Translations under genes and position numbers: made by a program
NCBI GenBank assembly: GCA_028708525.1
Contig: JAQVYV010000002.1
Span: 1 to 43,498, forward strand
Direction: 5' to 3'
DNA: 43,498 nt
Source: Eubacteriales bacterium
GTDB taxonomy: Bacteria; Bacillota; Clostridia; Saccharofermentanales; UBA5734
In this document: one piece after another, positions 1 through 9,682 of the stretch
How positions within the stretch are numbered: the stretch's first letter is position 1
How the letters are laid out: the number at the start of each line of letters is the position of its first letter
Notes under the pieces: model-generated
Told to the model about the DNA's origin: nothing
Seen by the model: the letters and a program-made list of their open reading frames with translations, nothing else
The model's database searches: none

Positions 1-1037
1 CCGTTCAGATCAAAATTTCCGCAGTTTCCGGGCATAAAATCATCTGTTACTTCAACAATGAAGGACCTCAGGAGCTCATCAGGCACATATGCGGAAAACG
101 CCAGAGCTTTGATGAAACTGCTGATATTAGTGACACCTGCAGCGTTCTGCTCTCTGAAAGATAGTTCCGCGGGCGTGTATAATGTAATAAGTGATCTTGT
201 ATCAGTGTCGGGAGGCAGTTTAATAGTTGTTTTGAGATTGCTGTAACGGCTGTTCAGCGATGATATCATGGCTTGCAGAGTTGATTCGTTGCAGTGGATC
301 ACTTCTTCGGCAAACATTTCATTCTCTGTCAGGAAAAAAATACAATAGCCGCTGATCCTGCCGCCTGAATAATGTAAGAGGGCTTTGGCATCAGAGCTTG
401 CGTAGTCATGCATTTTAAGTTTGAAATATTCGGGAGTTCGGATAACCATGCCTGAATACTTAGCCGCAACTGAAAGATAACAATCGTTCATGTCCTCTCT
501 CATCGAATCGGAAACATCTTTTATTTCTCTAAAAGTTATTCTGGTATCAGGAGACAGAAATCTATCCGGGCCGGTTCTGAATGCGCTGTCACCGGGTGCT
601 TTAATCGGTATCCTGCTATAGTGCAGATAGGCGGAAACAGGATAATGATGCATGGATCTGTATATCCCGAAATCGACAGGATGATAATTTACTGTAAGGA
701 TGCCTCTTCTGTGAAGCTCAGGCAGAAAAAACCTGAACATGTCTTTCATCAACCCTTTGCCACGATGGTCCGGGTGTGTTCCGACTCCAGCTATGAGAGA
801 AGCGGTCACAGGTCTGCCGCGTATAAGAAGCCGGACAGGAAGAGAATGCATTGCTGCCGTGATCTGTCCTTTGAACTCAGCGCAGACAATGTTCTCCGGG
901 CGATATCTTCCGGAAAAGAAAAAGTCCACAAACTCAGGCGTATCGTTGAAACACGTATTCCACAGTTCGATCAACTGTTTCCTGTCTTCTGGATGATCTG
1001 TTCCTGCGAGCCTTATCATATACTCTTCATTGTTCAT
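1..1037 (-). CDS. GNAT-family N-acetyltransferase, Eis-like (truncated by left window edge)
   Basis: Own minus-strand translation from ATG at 1037: MNNEEYMIRLAGTDHPEDRKQLIELWNTCFNDTPEFVDFFFSGRYRPENIVCAEFKGQITAAMHSLPVRLLIRGRPVTASLIAGVGTHPDHRGKGLMKDMF...; the 'GVGTHPDHRGKGLM' stretch is a GNAT acetyl-CoA-binding motif. Frame appears open to base 1, so it is not in the ORF track. Confidence 0.85.
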   Translation of the reverse strand, partial: MNNEEYMIRLAGTDHPEDRKQLIELWNTCFNDTPEFVDFFFSGRYRPENIVCAEFKGQITAAMHSLPVRLLIRGRPVTASLIAGVGTHPDHRGKGLMKDMFRFFLPELHRRGILTVNYHPVDFGIYRSMHHYPVSAYLHYSRIPIKAPGDSAFRTGPDRFLSPDTRITFREIKDVSDSMREDMNDCYLSVAAKYSGMVIRTPEYFKLKMHDYASSDAKALLHYSGGRISGYCIFFLTENEMFAEEVIHCNESTLQAMISSLNSRYSNLKTTIKLPPDTDTRSLITLYTPAELSFREQNAAGVTNISSFIKALAFSAYVPDELLRSFIVEVTDDFMPGNCGNFDLN

Positions 1038-1043
1038 AGGGCT

Positions 1044-1049
1044 ATTATA
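1044..1049 (-). promoter_or_regulatory. Candidate -10 (TATAAT) for the minus-strand GNAT gene
   Basis: Plus-strand ATTATA at 1044-1049 reads TATAAT on the minus strand, 6 nt before the ATG at 1037; no good -35. Confidence 0.4.
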
Positions 1050-1071
1050 TAACAAAATGCAATTTAAAGTA

Positions 1072-1100
1072 TTGTCATAATCATATGACTGTGCTATGAT
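1072..1100 (+). promoter_or_regulatory. Sigma-70-type promoter of the DeoR operon (TTGTCA-N17-TATGAT, extended -10 TGC)
   Basis: TTGTCA 1072-1077, 17-nt spacer, TATGAT 1095-1100, TG at 1092-1093. Confidence 0.65.
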
Positions 1101-1108
1101 AAGCTCAG

Positions 1109-1160
1109 ATGTTAAAAATTAACATATAAGTGTTATTTATTCACATATAATTGTTAATTT
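1109..1160. promoter_or_regulatory. Putative operator: palindrome ATGTTAA-AAA-TTAACAT plus two direct repeats ACATATAAKTGTTA
   Basis: Inverted repeat 1109-1125; direct repeats starting at 1122 and 1143 (21-bp offset); lies over and just after the predicted TSS. Confidence 0.55.
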
Positions 1161-1174
1161 GATGAGGTGAAGTA

Positions 1175-1933
1175 ATGACTACTCACAGACGCGAAGTGAT
1201 CAATCTCTATATTCAGTCCAAAGGTGAAGTTCGTTTGAAAGAGCTTGAAAGTATGCTCCCGGATGTTTCGAGTATGACTATAAGAAGAGATCTTGAATAT
1301 CTCGAACAGCGAGGCGAGATAGTCAGAACGAGGGGCGGAGCTAAATCGATCGCTCACCTCTCTATGCTTAAAGAAGCAGCCTACACACAGAGAATGAGTG
1401 AAAATACAGAAGCTAAGCTCTTAATAGCCGAAAAGGCAACAAAGTTTGTTGTTGCCGGAAGGTCGCTTTTTATCGATTCAGGAACGACAAGTATGTATTT
1501 TGCTCAGAAGTTAAATGATGAGAATCTTTTTGTATTAACATCATCACCTAACGTAGCTATGGAACTTATAAAATTTCCAAATGTTAAGGTAAGCCTTACA
1601 GGCGGCAAGCTGAACAGGGATACGATGTCATTGTCAGGGTACAATGCAGTTGAATACATCAAGGAGATCAATATCGATATCGCGTTCATGGCAGCGAGTG
1701 CGTTTTCCACTAACAGTGGGTTTACATGCGGTGATTACTTTGAAGCTGAAATAAAGAAACTGGTCATCAAGAAAGCACACACGGTCATCATGATGATGGA
1801 TGTTTCCAAATCTGATTGTGGAATGCCTTACACATTTTCAAGAGTTCAGGACATAGATGTACTCATAACTGACCAGCCACTGCCTGAGAAAGTGGCCAAA
1901 GCAATGAAGCAAGCGAGGATCACAGTGATCTGA
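1175..1933 (+). CDS. DeoR-family transcriptional regulator
   Basis: N-terminal HTH (REVINLYIQSKGEVRLKELESMLPDVSSMTIRRDLEYLEQRGEIVRTRGGA) and C-terminal DeoR sensor domain. Confidence 0.95.
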   Translation: MTTHRREVINLYIQSKGEVRLKELESMLPDVSSMTIRRDLEYLEQRGEIVRTRGGAKSIAHLSMLKEAAYTQRMSENTEAKLLIAEKATKFVVAGRSLFIDSGTTSMYFAQKLNDENLFVLTSSPNVAMELIKFPNVKVSLTGGKLNRDTMSLSGYNAVEYIKEINIDIAFMAASAFSTNSGFTCGDYFEAEIKKLVIKKAHTVIMMMDVSKSDCGMPYTFSRVQDIDVLITDQPLPEKVAKAMKQARITVI

Positions 1934-1984
1934 GCACAAGAAATATAAGTATAAGTTTTATAGAGAATAATGGAGGATAATAAT

Positions 1985-3253
1985 ATGAAAACTAAAGCAG
2001 TAAGATTATATGGGAAAAGAGACTTGAGGCTGGAGGAGTTCGAACTTCCACAGATAAAAGATGATGAGATCCTGGCTAAGATAACATCGGACAGTATATG
2101 CATGTCATCATACAAAGCGGCAGAACAGGGATCTGACCATAAGCGCATACCAAATGACGTTGCACAGAATCCTGTGATCATAGGACATGAATTTTGCGGT
2201 GAGCTGATCGAGGTAGGGTCGAAGTGGGCAGGAAAGTTCAAAGCAGGAGAAAGATTTGCGATCCAGCCGGCATTGAATGATCCTTCGAATGTTCATGCCG
2301 CGCCCGGGTACTCTTTCCGGTATATCGGCGGTGCGGCGACCTATATCATCATACCTTCCGTCGTCATGGAACGCGGGTGTCTGCTGAATTATAGCGGTGA
2401 AGCTTTCTATTTCGGATCACTTGGTGAACCGGTCTCATGTATCGTAGGCGGATTCCATGTCAATTACCATACCACTGCGGGCAGTTATGAACACAAGATG
2501 GGAATAGTCGAAGGCGGCAGTATGGCATTGCTTGCCGGTGTCGGACCTATGGGTCTCGGAGCGATAGATTACGCTATCCATAATGACAGAAAGCCTTCTT
2601 TGCTGGTAGTAACGGATATCGATGATGCCAGACTGAAAAGGGCTGAATCGATCTACACGGTGGAAGAAGCTGCCGAAAATGGTGTGCATCTTATATATGT
2701 CAATACTTCGGGGATAGAGGATGTCCCTTCGTATCTCAGATCTTTGACTGAAAATGACAAAGGATATGATGATGTTTATGTTTATGCTCCGGTCAAAGCT
2801 GTTGTTGAACAAGGGGATAAGATACTTGGATATGACGGCTGCCTTAATTTTTTCGCCGGACCGACAAACCCTCAGTTTGGTGCAGAATTTAATTTCTATA
2901 ATGTGCATTACATGGCAACTCACGTTGCGGGAAACAGTGGCGGTAACACGGATGATCTGATCGAATCACTTGAGCTGATGAGCAGCGGACGTATAGATCC
3001 ATCCTCCATGATAACTCACGTAGGCGGACTAGATTCCGTTATCGAGACTACTTTGAATCTGACTAAGATCCCCGGAGGAAAGAAGCTCATATACACACAG
3101 ATATCTATGCAATTGACTGCGATTGCTGATTTCAGAGAAATTGGTAAAAGCGATCCTGTGTTTGCAAAATTGGCGGACATAGTTGATGCAAACAACGGGT
3201 TGTGGTGCTTTGAAGCGGAGAAATACCTGCTGGAAAATGCAAAGGCGATCTGA
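1985..3253 (+). CDS. Zinc-type alcohol dehydrogenase, L-sorbose-1-phosphate reductase (SorE/YggP)-like
   Basis: KTKAVRLYGKRDLRLEEFELP, PVIIGHEFCGELIEVG, GPMGLGAIDYAIH, FFAGPTNPQFGAEFNFYNVHYMATHVAGNSGGNTDDLIES match the SorE/YggP family from memory. ATG at 1985 follows GGAGG 1972-1976. Confidence 0.8.
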   Translation: MKTKAVRLYGKRDLRLEEFELPQIKDDEILAKITSDSICMSSYKAAEQGSDHKRIPNDVAQNPVIIGHEFCGELIEVGSKWAGKFKAGERFAIQPALNDPSNVHAAPGYSFRYIGGAATYIIIPSVVMERGCLLNYSGEAFYFGSLGEPVSCIVGGFHVNYHTTAGSYEHKMGIVEGGSMALLAGVGPMGLGAIDYAIHNDRKPSLLVVTDIDDARLKRAESIYTVEEAAENGVHLIYVNTSGIEDVPSYLRSLTENDKGYDDVYVYAPVKAVVEQGDKILGYDGCLNFFAGPTNPQFGAEFNFYNVHYMATHVAGNSGGNTDDLIESLELMSSGRIDPSSMITHVGGLDSVIETTLNLTKIPGGKKLIYTQISMQLTAIADFREIGKSDPVFAKLADIVDANNGLWCFEAEKYLLENAKAI

Positions 3254-3274
3254 TCAGACAGGAGATATGAACGG

Positions 3275-4294
3275 ATGAAAGATATAATTGAGAAATTTGC
3301 TGCAGATCATCCTTCACCGGCTGCCGTCGCACCGGCGATCAGGGCTTTAGCTGGAAAAGACGGATCATCTGTGACCGTATCGTTTACCCCCGTCCCCACC
3401 GGTTCATCTGATGTTATCACAGTAGATGGTGTCGGGACTTTCAGTATCGACCGCAAGGCTCCGAGACCGGGGAGACTTTCAGGTAAAGTCGCTGTTGTAA
3501 CCGGAAGTGCTCAAGGTTTTGGTGAAGGTATTGCGGAGGGGATGACAGCAGAAGGTTGCTATATGGTCATTGCGGATCTTAATATAAATTTGGCTCAAAC
3601 AGTTGCCGCAAGACTCAATGAGAAGTACGGTGAAGGTACAGCAATCGCAGTAAAGGTCAACGTAGCAGATGAAGAGTCTGTTCGTGAGATGACAGAAACA
3701 GCCGTACTTCGTTATGGCAGCATAGATATTTTAGTAAGCAATGCAGGAGTGGTCCGCGCAGGAGGTCTTGAGGAAATGACCGTGAAGGATTTTTCTTTCG
3801 TTACGGATATCAATTACCTTGCATATTTTCTTTGTGCCAAGTACGCCTCCAGGTCTATGAAGATAACAGCTATGTTTGACGAAGACAAGTGGAGCGATAT
3901 AATTCAGATCAATTCAAAATCCGGTCTTGAAGGTTCAAATAAAAATTTTGCTTACGCGGGAAGTAAGTTCGGCGGCATAGGACTAACTGAAAGTTTTGCT
4001 CTTGAATTAGTGACTGATAATATCAAAGTCAACTCTATATGTCCGGGCAACTATTATGACGGACCGCTTTGGAGCGATCCCGAGAAAGGGCTGTTCGTGT
4101 CATATCTCAGAGCCGGAAAAATACCGGGAGCCCAAACAGTTGAGGATGTAAGGCAGTTCTATCTGTCGAAGTCTCCGATCCGTCGAGGGTGTACTCCTGA
4201 TGATGTCACCAAGGCAATTCTATACTGTGTTGAACAGAAATACGAGACCGGTCAGGCTATACCTGTGACCGGCGGGCAGAAAATGCTCAAATAA
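3275..4294 (+). CDS. SDR-family oxidoreductase, sorbitol-6-phosphate 2-dehydrogenase (SrlD)-like, with ~65-aa N-terminal extension
   Basis: Rossmann GKVAVVTGSAQGFGEGIA; QINSKSG; YAGSKFGGIGLTES; C-terminal GQAIPVTGGQKML. Confidence 0.8.
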   Translation: MKDIIEKFAADHPSPAAVAPAIRALAGKDGSSVTVSFTPVPTGSSDVITVDGVGTFSIDRKAPRPGRLSGKVAVVTGSAQGFGEGIAEGMTAEGCYMVIADLNINLAQTVAARLNEKYGEGTAIAVKVNVADEESVREMTETAVLRYGSIDILVSNAGVVRAGGLEEMTVKDFSFVTDINYLAYFLCAKYASRSMKITAMFDEDKWSDIIQINSKSGLEGSNKNFAYAGSKFGGIGLTESFALELVTDNIKVNSICPGNYYDGPLWSDPEKGLFVSYLRAGKIPGAQTVEDVRQFYLSKSPIRRGCTPDDVTKAILYCVEQKYETGQAIPVTGGQKMLK

Positions 4295-4333
4295 GGTATG
4301 TGATCGAGACAATAAATTTATGGGGAGGTATAT

Positions 4334-5716
4334 ATGGCAACAGCAGTGATCATGCCGAGACAGGGACAATCAGTAGAAAGCTGTATAATCGGCAAATGGC
4401 ATAAGAAGAAAGGTGATAAGGTATCCGAAGGTGATACACTTTTCACTTACGAGACTGATAAGGCTACTTTTGATGAGGCGGCTAAAGTTTCGGGAGAAAT
4501 TCTTGAAGTGTTTTTCGAAGAAGGTGATGATGTTCCTGTTCTTGTGAATGTTTGTGTTATCGGAGAACCGGGTGAGGATATTTCGGGACTCAGACCGGAG
4601 GGCAGTTCAGCCGAACAAGCCGGAGGTCCCGGACAGGAAGCTGAACTTATAGCACCGGATAAGAAAGAAGACTATCCTGAAGCACAGACTGCAGCTGGAC
4701 AAAATCTTTATGTCAGTAACATGCCTGAAGGTGACGCATCAAACGCACCAATGTCTCCAAGAGCTAAGGCTTTGGCAGCAAAGCGGAATGCCGATCTCAG
4801 ATTTGCTGAACCGTCAGGTCCTAAAGGTCGTATCATTGAAAGGGATGTTCAGAAAATTGTGAGTGAAGGACATCTCGCCACTTTTGCGGCCGGGATGGGT
4901 CATCCGGCAGGTGTGGCAGGTTCAGGTATAGGCGGAAGAGTTAGTGTTGCAGATATTGGCAGGCAACCTGCAACTTCTGTTGATGTTTCTATTCCTGAGT
5001 CATATGAAGAGAAGCACAGCAATATCCGTAAAATAATCGCGAAATCTATGCATGAATCTCTTTCAACCATGGCTCAACTTACTCTTAATGCCAGTTTCGA
5101 CGCTACGGATATACTTGATTTGAGAGCTAAAATGAAGAAAGCTAAGGAAAATGGAATGGCAGAAAGACTTGGATTGTCATCGTCACTCACTGTCCCGACC
5201 ATAAATGATATCATCCTGTATTCCGTTTCTCGTGTACTTAAAACGCATAGATTGTGTAATGCACACTATTATCCGGATAAACTGGTGTTTTTCAACACGG
5301 TCAATCTGGGAATGGCTGTGGATACTCCGAGAGGACTGATGGTGCCTACGATCTTCGCAGCAGACAAATTAAGTATTGCAGAGATCTCAGTACAAGCTAA
5401 GACGCTTGCAGCCGACTGTCAGAAAGGAACGATCTCACCTGACTTTATCAAGAACGGGACATTTACGGTCACTAATCTGGGAAGCCTGGGTGTCGAATCT
5501 TTTACTCCTGTTATCAACCCTCCGCAGACTTGTATCCTTGGCGTGAATACGATAACAACAGCTGTTAAGAATGTCGCAGGGAACGCAGTGCCTTATCAGT
5601 CGATGTCTCTTTCGCTCACGTTCGACCACAGAGCACTGGACGGAGCACCTGCAGCAAGATTCCTGAAGGATCTTAAAGAAACACTGGAGAATTTTTCTCT
5701 TTTGCTGATGCAGTGA
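4334..5716 (+). CDS. 2-oxoacid dehydrogenase complex E2 (dihydrolipoamide acyltransferase)
   Basis: One N-terminal lipoyl domain (YETDKATFD), E3/E1-binding segment (SPRAKALAAKRNADLRFAEPSGPKGRIIERDV), catalytic FDHRALDG. Confidence 0.95.
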   Translation: MATAVIMPRQGQSVESCIIGKWHKKKGDKVSEGDTLFTYETDKATFDEAAKVSGEILEVFFEEGDDVPVLVNVCVIGEPGEDISGLRPEGSSAEQAGGPGQEAELIAPDKKEDYPEAQTAAGQNLYVSNMPEGDASNAPMSPRAKALAAKRNADLRFAEPSGPKGRIIERDVQKIVSEGHLATFAAGMGHPAGVAGSGIGGRVSVADIGRQPATSVDVSIPESYEEKHSNIRKIIAKSMHESLSTMAQLTLNASFDATDILDLRAKMKKAKENGMAERLGLSSSLTVPTINDIILYSVSRVLKTHRLCNAHYYPDKLVFFNTVNLGMAVDTPRGLMVPTIFAADKLSIAEISVQAKTLAADCQKGTISPDFIKNGTFTVTNLGSLGVESFTPVINPPQTCILGVNTITTAVKNVAGNAVPYQSMSLSLTFDHRALDGAPAARFLKDLKETLENFSLLLMQ

Positions 5717-5739
5717 CAAAATGAAAGGAATGTATATAA

Positions 5740-7104
5740 ATGTTTGATTTGATTGTTGTTGGGGGCGGCCCTGCAGGATATTTGGCAGCAGAGAGAGCCG
5801 GACACGCGGGAATGGATGTTTTGCTGATCGAGAAAAGAGCGCTTGGCGGTGTATGTCTCAATGAAGGTTGCATCCCATCTAAAACTTTGCTGTACAGTGC
5901 CAAGATATTCGATTACGCAAACCACGGAGAAAAATACGGTGTGACTACTACCGGAGCTTCTATTGACCAGAAAGCAGTTATTGCCCGGAAGAATAAAGTT
6001 GTTAGAAACCTTGTAGCCGGTATCAAGTCCCAGATGAAAGCCAATCACGTTACAATAAAGGAAGGCCTTGGCGAGATAGTGGGGCGTTCAGACGGGATCG
6101 TACAGATCAAAGTCGGTGAAGAAGTATTTGAAGGCAGAAACCTTCTCCTGGCTACCGGTTCAGAAGCTATCGTGCCACCTATACCCGGTGTGAAAGAAGG
6201 TCTTGAAGCAGGGTATGTTCTAACCAACAGGGAGATACTGGATCTTGAAACGATACCTAAAGATCTTGTTGTTGTAGGCGGTGGGGTCATTGGCCTTGAA
6301 ATGGCCGGATATTTCAATTCTGTTGGCTCCGGAGTCACGGTTATTGAAATGCTCGATAAGATCGGTGGTCCGACTGACCGCGAGATCTCAGAGATACTTC
6401 GCGGCAATTATGAGAAAAAAGGTATTGCTTTTAAGCTCTCGTGTAAAGTCACAGGAGTTAAAGAAGGGACTGTAGAGTATGAAGAGAACGGTGAGACCAA
6501 ATCAGTTATAGCGGATAAGGTGCTTATGTCAATAGGACGGCGTCCTGTCACAACCGGGTTCGGACTTGAGAATATAGGTGTGCTTGTTGAAAGAGGGCAT
6601 ATCGTAACTGATGATAAAGGGTGCACCAATGTCCCCAATGTGTATGCAGCCGGTGATGTTAACGGAGTATGGATGCTTGCTCACGCTGCTTACAGAGAAT
6701 CCGAAGTGATCATAAACAATCTCAGAGGCCGCAGGGACAATATGCGTTACAATGCTGTTCCGTCCGTTATATACACAAATCCTGAAGTCGGAAGTGTCGG
6801 AGAAACCGAGGAATCCTGTAAAGAAAAGGGTATCAGTTACGTTAAATCAGTTGTTTCAATGAATTACAGCGGACGTTATATGGCTGAAAATGAGCGAGGA
6901 GACGGTGTCTGCAAGATACTGGTCGATCCCGATCATGACAGGGTCATAGGATGTCATATAATAGGAAGCTATGCATCTGAGATAATAATCGCCGCAGGTA
7001 TGCTTATTGAAACAGAGATGACGATCGATGATATAAAGGAATTCGTATTCCCGCATCCAACGGTCTGCGAGATCATAAGAGAAGCAATATTCGCATTGAA
7101 ATAG
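5740..7104 (+). CDS. lpdA: Dihydrolipoyl dehydrogenase (E3)
   Basis: GGGPAGYLAAERAG, redox GGVCLNEGCIPSK, NAD-binding VVGGGVIGLEMA, C-terminal HPTVCEIIREA. Confidence 0.95.
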   Translation: MFDLIVVGGGPAGYLAAERAGHAGMDVLLIEKRALGGVCLNEGCIPSKTLLYSAKIFDYANHGEKYGVTTTGASIDQKAVIARKNKVVRNLVAGIKSQMKANHVTIKEGLGEIVGRSDGIVQIKVGEEVFEGRNLLLATGSEAIVPPIPGVKEGLEAGYVLTNREILDLETIPKDLVVVGGGVIGLEMAGYFNSVGSGVTVIEMLDKIGGPTDREISEILRGNYEKKGIAFKLSCKVTGVKEGTVEYEENGETKSVIADKVLMSIGRRPVTTGFGLENIGVLVERGHIVTDDKGCTNVPNVYAAGDVNGVWMLAHAAYRESEVIINNLRGRRDNMRYNAVPSVIYTNPEVGSVGETEESCKEKGISYVKSVVSMNYSGRYMAENERGDGVCKILVDPDHDRVIGCHIIGSYASEIIIAAGMLIETEMTIDDIKEFVFPHPTVCEIIREAIFALK

Positions 7105-7131
7105 TAATAATAATATTTGGAGGAAAAAAGA

Positions 7132-9609
7132 ATGACTAAAGCACTACACATCGATCCTTCTGAAGTAAGGAAACCCGGATTTATTGAATTCACACCGATC
7201 CCCGTAAACCAATACAATAAAACGATCGATGACGAAAAACAGAATTATTCGAAAGATGATTTTCTCAGGATCTACCGCGATATGAGGTATATTCGTGAGT
7301 TTGAGACAATGCTCTACACTATAAAGACTACTAACGCGTATAATGGGATTGAATATAATAACCCCGGACCTGCCCATCTGTCCATGGGTCAGGAGGCATC
7401 ATCCGTTGGTCAGGCTTATCTGTTGGATACGAATGATTACATTTTCGGATCGCACAGGAGCCACGGCGAGATACTTGCCAAGGGATTGTCTGCGATACAT
7501 AAACTGTCTGAAGAAGAACTAGACACGATAATGAAGGAATTTCTTGATGGCTCAACATATAAATCGATCCTGAAGTTCAACGAAGGTAAAGGGAAATCGA
7601 TTAAAGAGCTTGCTGTGGATTTTCTTATTTACGGTGCTTTGGCGGAGATATTTGCGAAAGAAACAGGTTTTCATAAAGGTCTTGGCGGTTCTATGCATGC
7701 TTTCTTCCTGCCTTTCGGAATATATCCTAATAATGCAATAGTAGGAGGTTCGGCAGACATATCAGTTGGTGCTGCTCTGTATAAGAAAATCAATCGTAAA
7801 CCCGGATCTGTTATCTGCAATATCGGTGACGGTTCAATGGCTTGCGGCCCTGTCTGGGAAGGCTTGATGCTCTCCGCAATGGATCAGTTCAATACGCTTT
7901 GGGAAGGTGATATGAAAGGTGGGTTGCCGCTGATCGTCAATGTCATGAACAATCAATATGCCATGGGCGGACAGACAAGGGGCGAGACGATGGGTTACGA
8001 TTTCCTTGCGAGGATCGGTGCCGGAGTCAACAAGGATCAGATGCATTCTGAGAGGATCGACGGATATGATCCCCTTGCAGTTATAGATGCGATGAAACGT
8101 AAACTGGACATTCTGAAATCTAAGAAGGGACCGGTACTTCTTGACACCATTACTTACAGATATTCCGGACACTCTCCTTCAGATGCCGATGCTTACAGGA
8201 CACCTGAAGAAAAAGCTGCATGGGAAGCTCAGGATTCGATCGCTTCTTATCGTCTGGCACTCATTTCTGCCGGTGTTGCTTCTGAGGATGACTTCAATGC
8301 GATCGATGAAACAGTCATATCCGGAATAACAGACGCGGTCCAATTGGCAAGTGATCCGGTCATTTCGCCCCGGATGGATCTTGGCAAAACTCCTGATGCG
8401 ATCGAGAAGATCATGTTTTCGAATAGAAAGATCAGCAAAATGGAGGACAGAGAGCCTGAAGTTCTGATGAGTAAAGAAGACAATCCGAGAGTCCAGGCTA
8501 TTGCAAGGAAAGAACGCTATGCTTATGACGAAAACGGAAAACCATACTCCAAGAACAAGACATATCAGCTCAGAGACGGATTGTTTGAAGCAATACTGGA
8601 TAAGTTTTACGAGGATCCTACACTTGTTGCATATGGTGAAGAAAACAGGGACTGGGGCGGAGCTTTTGCCGTATATCGCGGACTTACCGAAGCTCTTCCT
8701 TACCACAGACTTTTTAACTCGCCTATAGCTGAAGCAGCGATCGTTGGTTCAGCGGTAGGTTATGCGATGTCCGGGGGAAGAGCCCTCGTTGAGCTGATGT
8801 ATTGTGATTTTCTCGGACGTGCGGGAGACGAGGTATTCAACCAGCTTCCCAAGTGGCAGGCTATGTCAGCGGGTATACTTAAAATGCCGGTAGTCATCAG
8901 AGTTTCTGTCGGATCCAAATATGGTGCACAGCATTCACAGGACTGGACTTCACTGGTGGCTCATATCCCGGGTATTAAAGTAGCTTTTCCTGTAACGCCT
9001 TATGATGCAAAGGGGCTTATGACAACTGCACTCAACGGGTCTGATCCCGTAATATTCTTTGAAAGCCAGAGGATATATGATATCGGTGAACAATTCCATA
9101 AAGAAGGTGTTCCTGCAGAAAGTTATGAGATACCGTTCGGCGAGCCTGATGTCAAAAGAGAGGGTAAAGACATCACCATACTAACGATCGGTGCTACTTT
9201 ATATCGTGCTCTTGAAGCAGCGGACAAACTTGAAAAGGATCATGGAATAAGCGCGGAAGTCATCGATGCGAGATCAATGGTACCTTTCAACTTCGAAAAA
9301 GTGATAGAGTCTGTTAAGAAAACCGGTAAGATCATAGTTTCAGGTGACGCATGTGAAAGAGGCTCATATCTAAATGATCTTGCACGAAATATCGGTGATC
9401 TGTGCTTCGACCATCTCGATGCACCTGCTGTAGTCCTTGGGTCAAGAAACTGGATAACGCCTGCTTATGAATTGGAGGAGCATTTCTTCCCGCAGGCTGA
9501 CTGGTTCATTGATGTGATCCACCAGAGGATAATGCCGATCAAAGGCTATACTCCTGTAAGAAGTTTCACAGATGTGGAAATGATCAGGAGGGGGAAGTTG
9601 GGAGTTTAA
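7132..9609 (+). CDS. 2-oxoacid dehydrogenase E1, alpha and beta subunits fused
   Basis: N-half E1 alpha (GSHRSHGEILAKG, GLGGSMHAF, ThDP motif GDGSMACGPVWEG..NN); C-half E1 beta (YGEENRDWGGAFAVYRGLTE, FNSPIAEAAIVGSAVGYAMSG). ATG 7132 after GGAGG; track start 7117 is a TTG. Confidence 0.93.
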   Translation: MTKALHIDPSEVRKPGFIEFTPIPVNQYNKTIDDEKQNYSKDDFLRIYRDMRYIREFETMLYTIKTTNAYNGIEYNNPGPAHLSMGQEASSVGQAYLLDTNDYIFGSHRSHGEILAKGLSAIHKLSEEELDTIMKEFLDGSTYKSILKFNEGKGKSIKELAVDFLIYGALAEIFAKETGFHKGLGGSMHAFFLPFGIYPNNAIVGGSADISVGAALYKKINRKPGSVICNIGDGSMACGPVWEGLMLSAMDQFNTLWEGDMKGGLPLIVNVMNNQYAMGGQTRGETMGYDFLARIGAGVNKDQMHSERIDGYDPLAVIDAMKRKLDILKSKKGPVLLDTITYRYSGHSPSDADAYRTPEEKAAWEAQDSIASYRLALISAGVASEDDFNAIDETVISGITDAVQLASDPVISPRMDLGKTPDAIEKIMFSNRKISKMEDREPEVLMSKEDNPRVQAIARKERYAYDENGKPYSKNKTYQLRDGLFEAILDKFYEDPTLVAYGEENRDWGGAFAVYRGLTEALPYHRLFNSPIAEAAIVGSAVGYAMSGGRALVELMYCDFLGRAGDEVFNQLPKWQAMSAGILKMPVVIRVSVGSKYGAQHSQDWTSLVAHIPGIKVAFPVTPYDAKGLMTTALNGSDPVIFFESQRIYDIGEQFHKEGVPAESYEIPFGEPDVKREGKDITILTIGATLYRALEAADKLEKDHGISAEVIDARSMVPFNFEKVIESVKKTGKIIVSGDACERGSYLNDLARNIGDLCFDHLDAPAVVLGSRNWITPAYELEEHFFPQADWFIDVIHQRIMPIKGYTPVRSFTDVEMIRRGKLGV

Positions 9610-9622
9610 ACTAAAGGCTGCG

Positions 9623-9651
9623 CGGCCGGATCATTGTGGTCCGGCCGTTTT
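9623..9651 (+). terminator. GC-rich hairpin with short T tract (possible partial intra-operon terminator)
   Basis: CGGCCGGA (9623-9630) / TCCGGCCG (9640-9647), 9-nt loop, then TTTT. Confidence 0.5.
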
Positions 9652-9682
9652 GCGCTTATGGTGATTTTCGGAGGTTTTATTA

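Noticed and set aside
621-1052. Plus-strand ORFs 621-1052 and 739-996
   Set aside because: They are antisense to the GNAT gene on the minus strand, which has clear family motifs; these ORFs show no motifs.
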